Assembly (NCBI GenBank): GCA_024229515.1
Contig: JAAESI010000164.1
Coordinates: 1 to 52,536 of the forward strand
Reading direction: 5' to 3'
Source of the DNA: Pseudomonadota bacterium
GTDB taxonomy: Bacteria; Myxococcota_A; UBA796; UBA9615
Length of the DNA stretch: 52,536 bases
Shown here: piece by piece, positions 52,396-52,536 of the stretch
How the letters are laid out: each line of letters starts with the position of its first letter
Position numbering within the stretch: position 1 is the first letter of the stretch
Notes under the pieces: generated by a model
The model's input: only the letters and a program-made list of their open reading frames with translations
Told to the model about the DNA's origin: nothing
Databases searched by the model: none
Translations under genes and position numbers: made by a program

Positions 52396-52536
52396 GGGCT
52401 TGTATGTCTCGTGGCGTGCCGGTGTTGTACTGGCTCACCAACTCCGGGGAGACCCTTAGGGGCTGAGGCCTTGAGCCTGGACAGTAGATGGGTCCCCCGC
52501 CCTCTTCACCGAGACCGATGAGCATCCGAGGCCACA
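52396..52536. other. Unassigned right edge
   Basis: This 141-nt stretch downstream of the nucleotidyltransferase has a small minus-strand open frame (52337-52525) with no coding bias and an atypical composition, which is not called. No strong hairpin-plus-T-run terminator was seen. Confidence 0.35.

Noticed and set aside
52337..52525. A 62-codon minus-strand open frame at the right edge
   Set aside because: It has no coding bias or recognisable motif and overlaps the end of the nucleotidyltransferase gene.

Overview
The window is about 70% G+C and tightly packed. Most adjacent genes overlap by 1-4 nt or sit a few bases apart, GTG starts are common, and third codon positions are almost all G or C. 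The gene content suggests a Myxococcota-like (deltaproteobacterial) chromosome. Pointers are a PUFA synthase, a Ser/Thr kinase with an HQDVSPHN catalytic loop fused to cyclase-like, ATPase and TPR modules, an AgmX/PglI-like periplasmic protein, MopE-like DxDxDG lipoprotein repeats, and a peptidase whose C-terminus resembles a MYXO-CTERM sorting signal. The assignment is inferred from gene content; no rRNA, tRNA, CRISPR array, insertion sequence or phage gene was seen.

Region 1 (269-19422, all minus strand) is the most striking. It is a six-gene apparent operon in the order PfaD-PfaA fusion, PfaC, OleA, OleB, OleC, double-FHA protein. A PUFA synthase is thus translationally chained to head-to-head hydrocarbon (olefin/beta-lactone) enzymes. 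A free-standing OleD reductase is absent, as are a phosphopantetheinyl transferase and an acyl-glycerol-phosphate acyltransferase domain. The simplest reading is that the megasynthase makes a polyunsaturated acyl chain, OleA condenses two acyl chains, and OleC/OleB convert the reduced product into a polyene hydrocarbon through a beta-lactone. The pfaC gene also carries a 13-nt C tract and two inverted arrays of an 8-bp repeat that is open in all six frames.

Region 2 (19595-30293) holds a LOG/TIGR00725-type protein on the plus strand and then a minus-strand run: rpoH-like sigma factor, a giant kinase/cyclase-like/AAA/TPR regulator, an ADP-ribosylglycohydrolase, sbcD and sbcC.

Region 3 (30485-38105) is a proteostasis neighbourhood: lon, a HAD phosphatase, an M20 amidohydrolase, a zinc-less DnaJ and a ClpX-type unfoldase. 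With rpoH this puts a heat-shock sigma factor and three chaperone/protease components within 9 kb. Between the amidohydrolase and dnaJ lies a roughly 560-bp imperfect palindrome filling the non-coding gap.

Region 4 (38134-44791, plus) has a radical SAM protein, a MopE-like lipoprotein, an M23 lipoprotein peptidase, an M14 zinc carboxypeptidase with a sorting-type C-terminus, and a lipoprotein of unknown function. Region 5 (44792-51283, minus) is a run of mostly exported proteins: DUF507, a beta-barrel protein, two lipoproteins, an AgmX/PglI-like protein, and a large cyclase-like protein that appears frameshifted. Region 6 is a 347-nt non-coding interval with DnaA-box-like sequences, then a MobA-like nucleotidyltransferase and an unassigned end.
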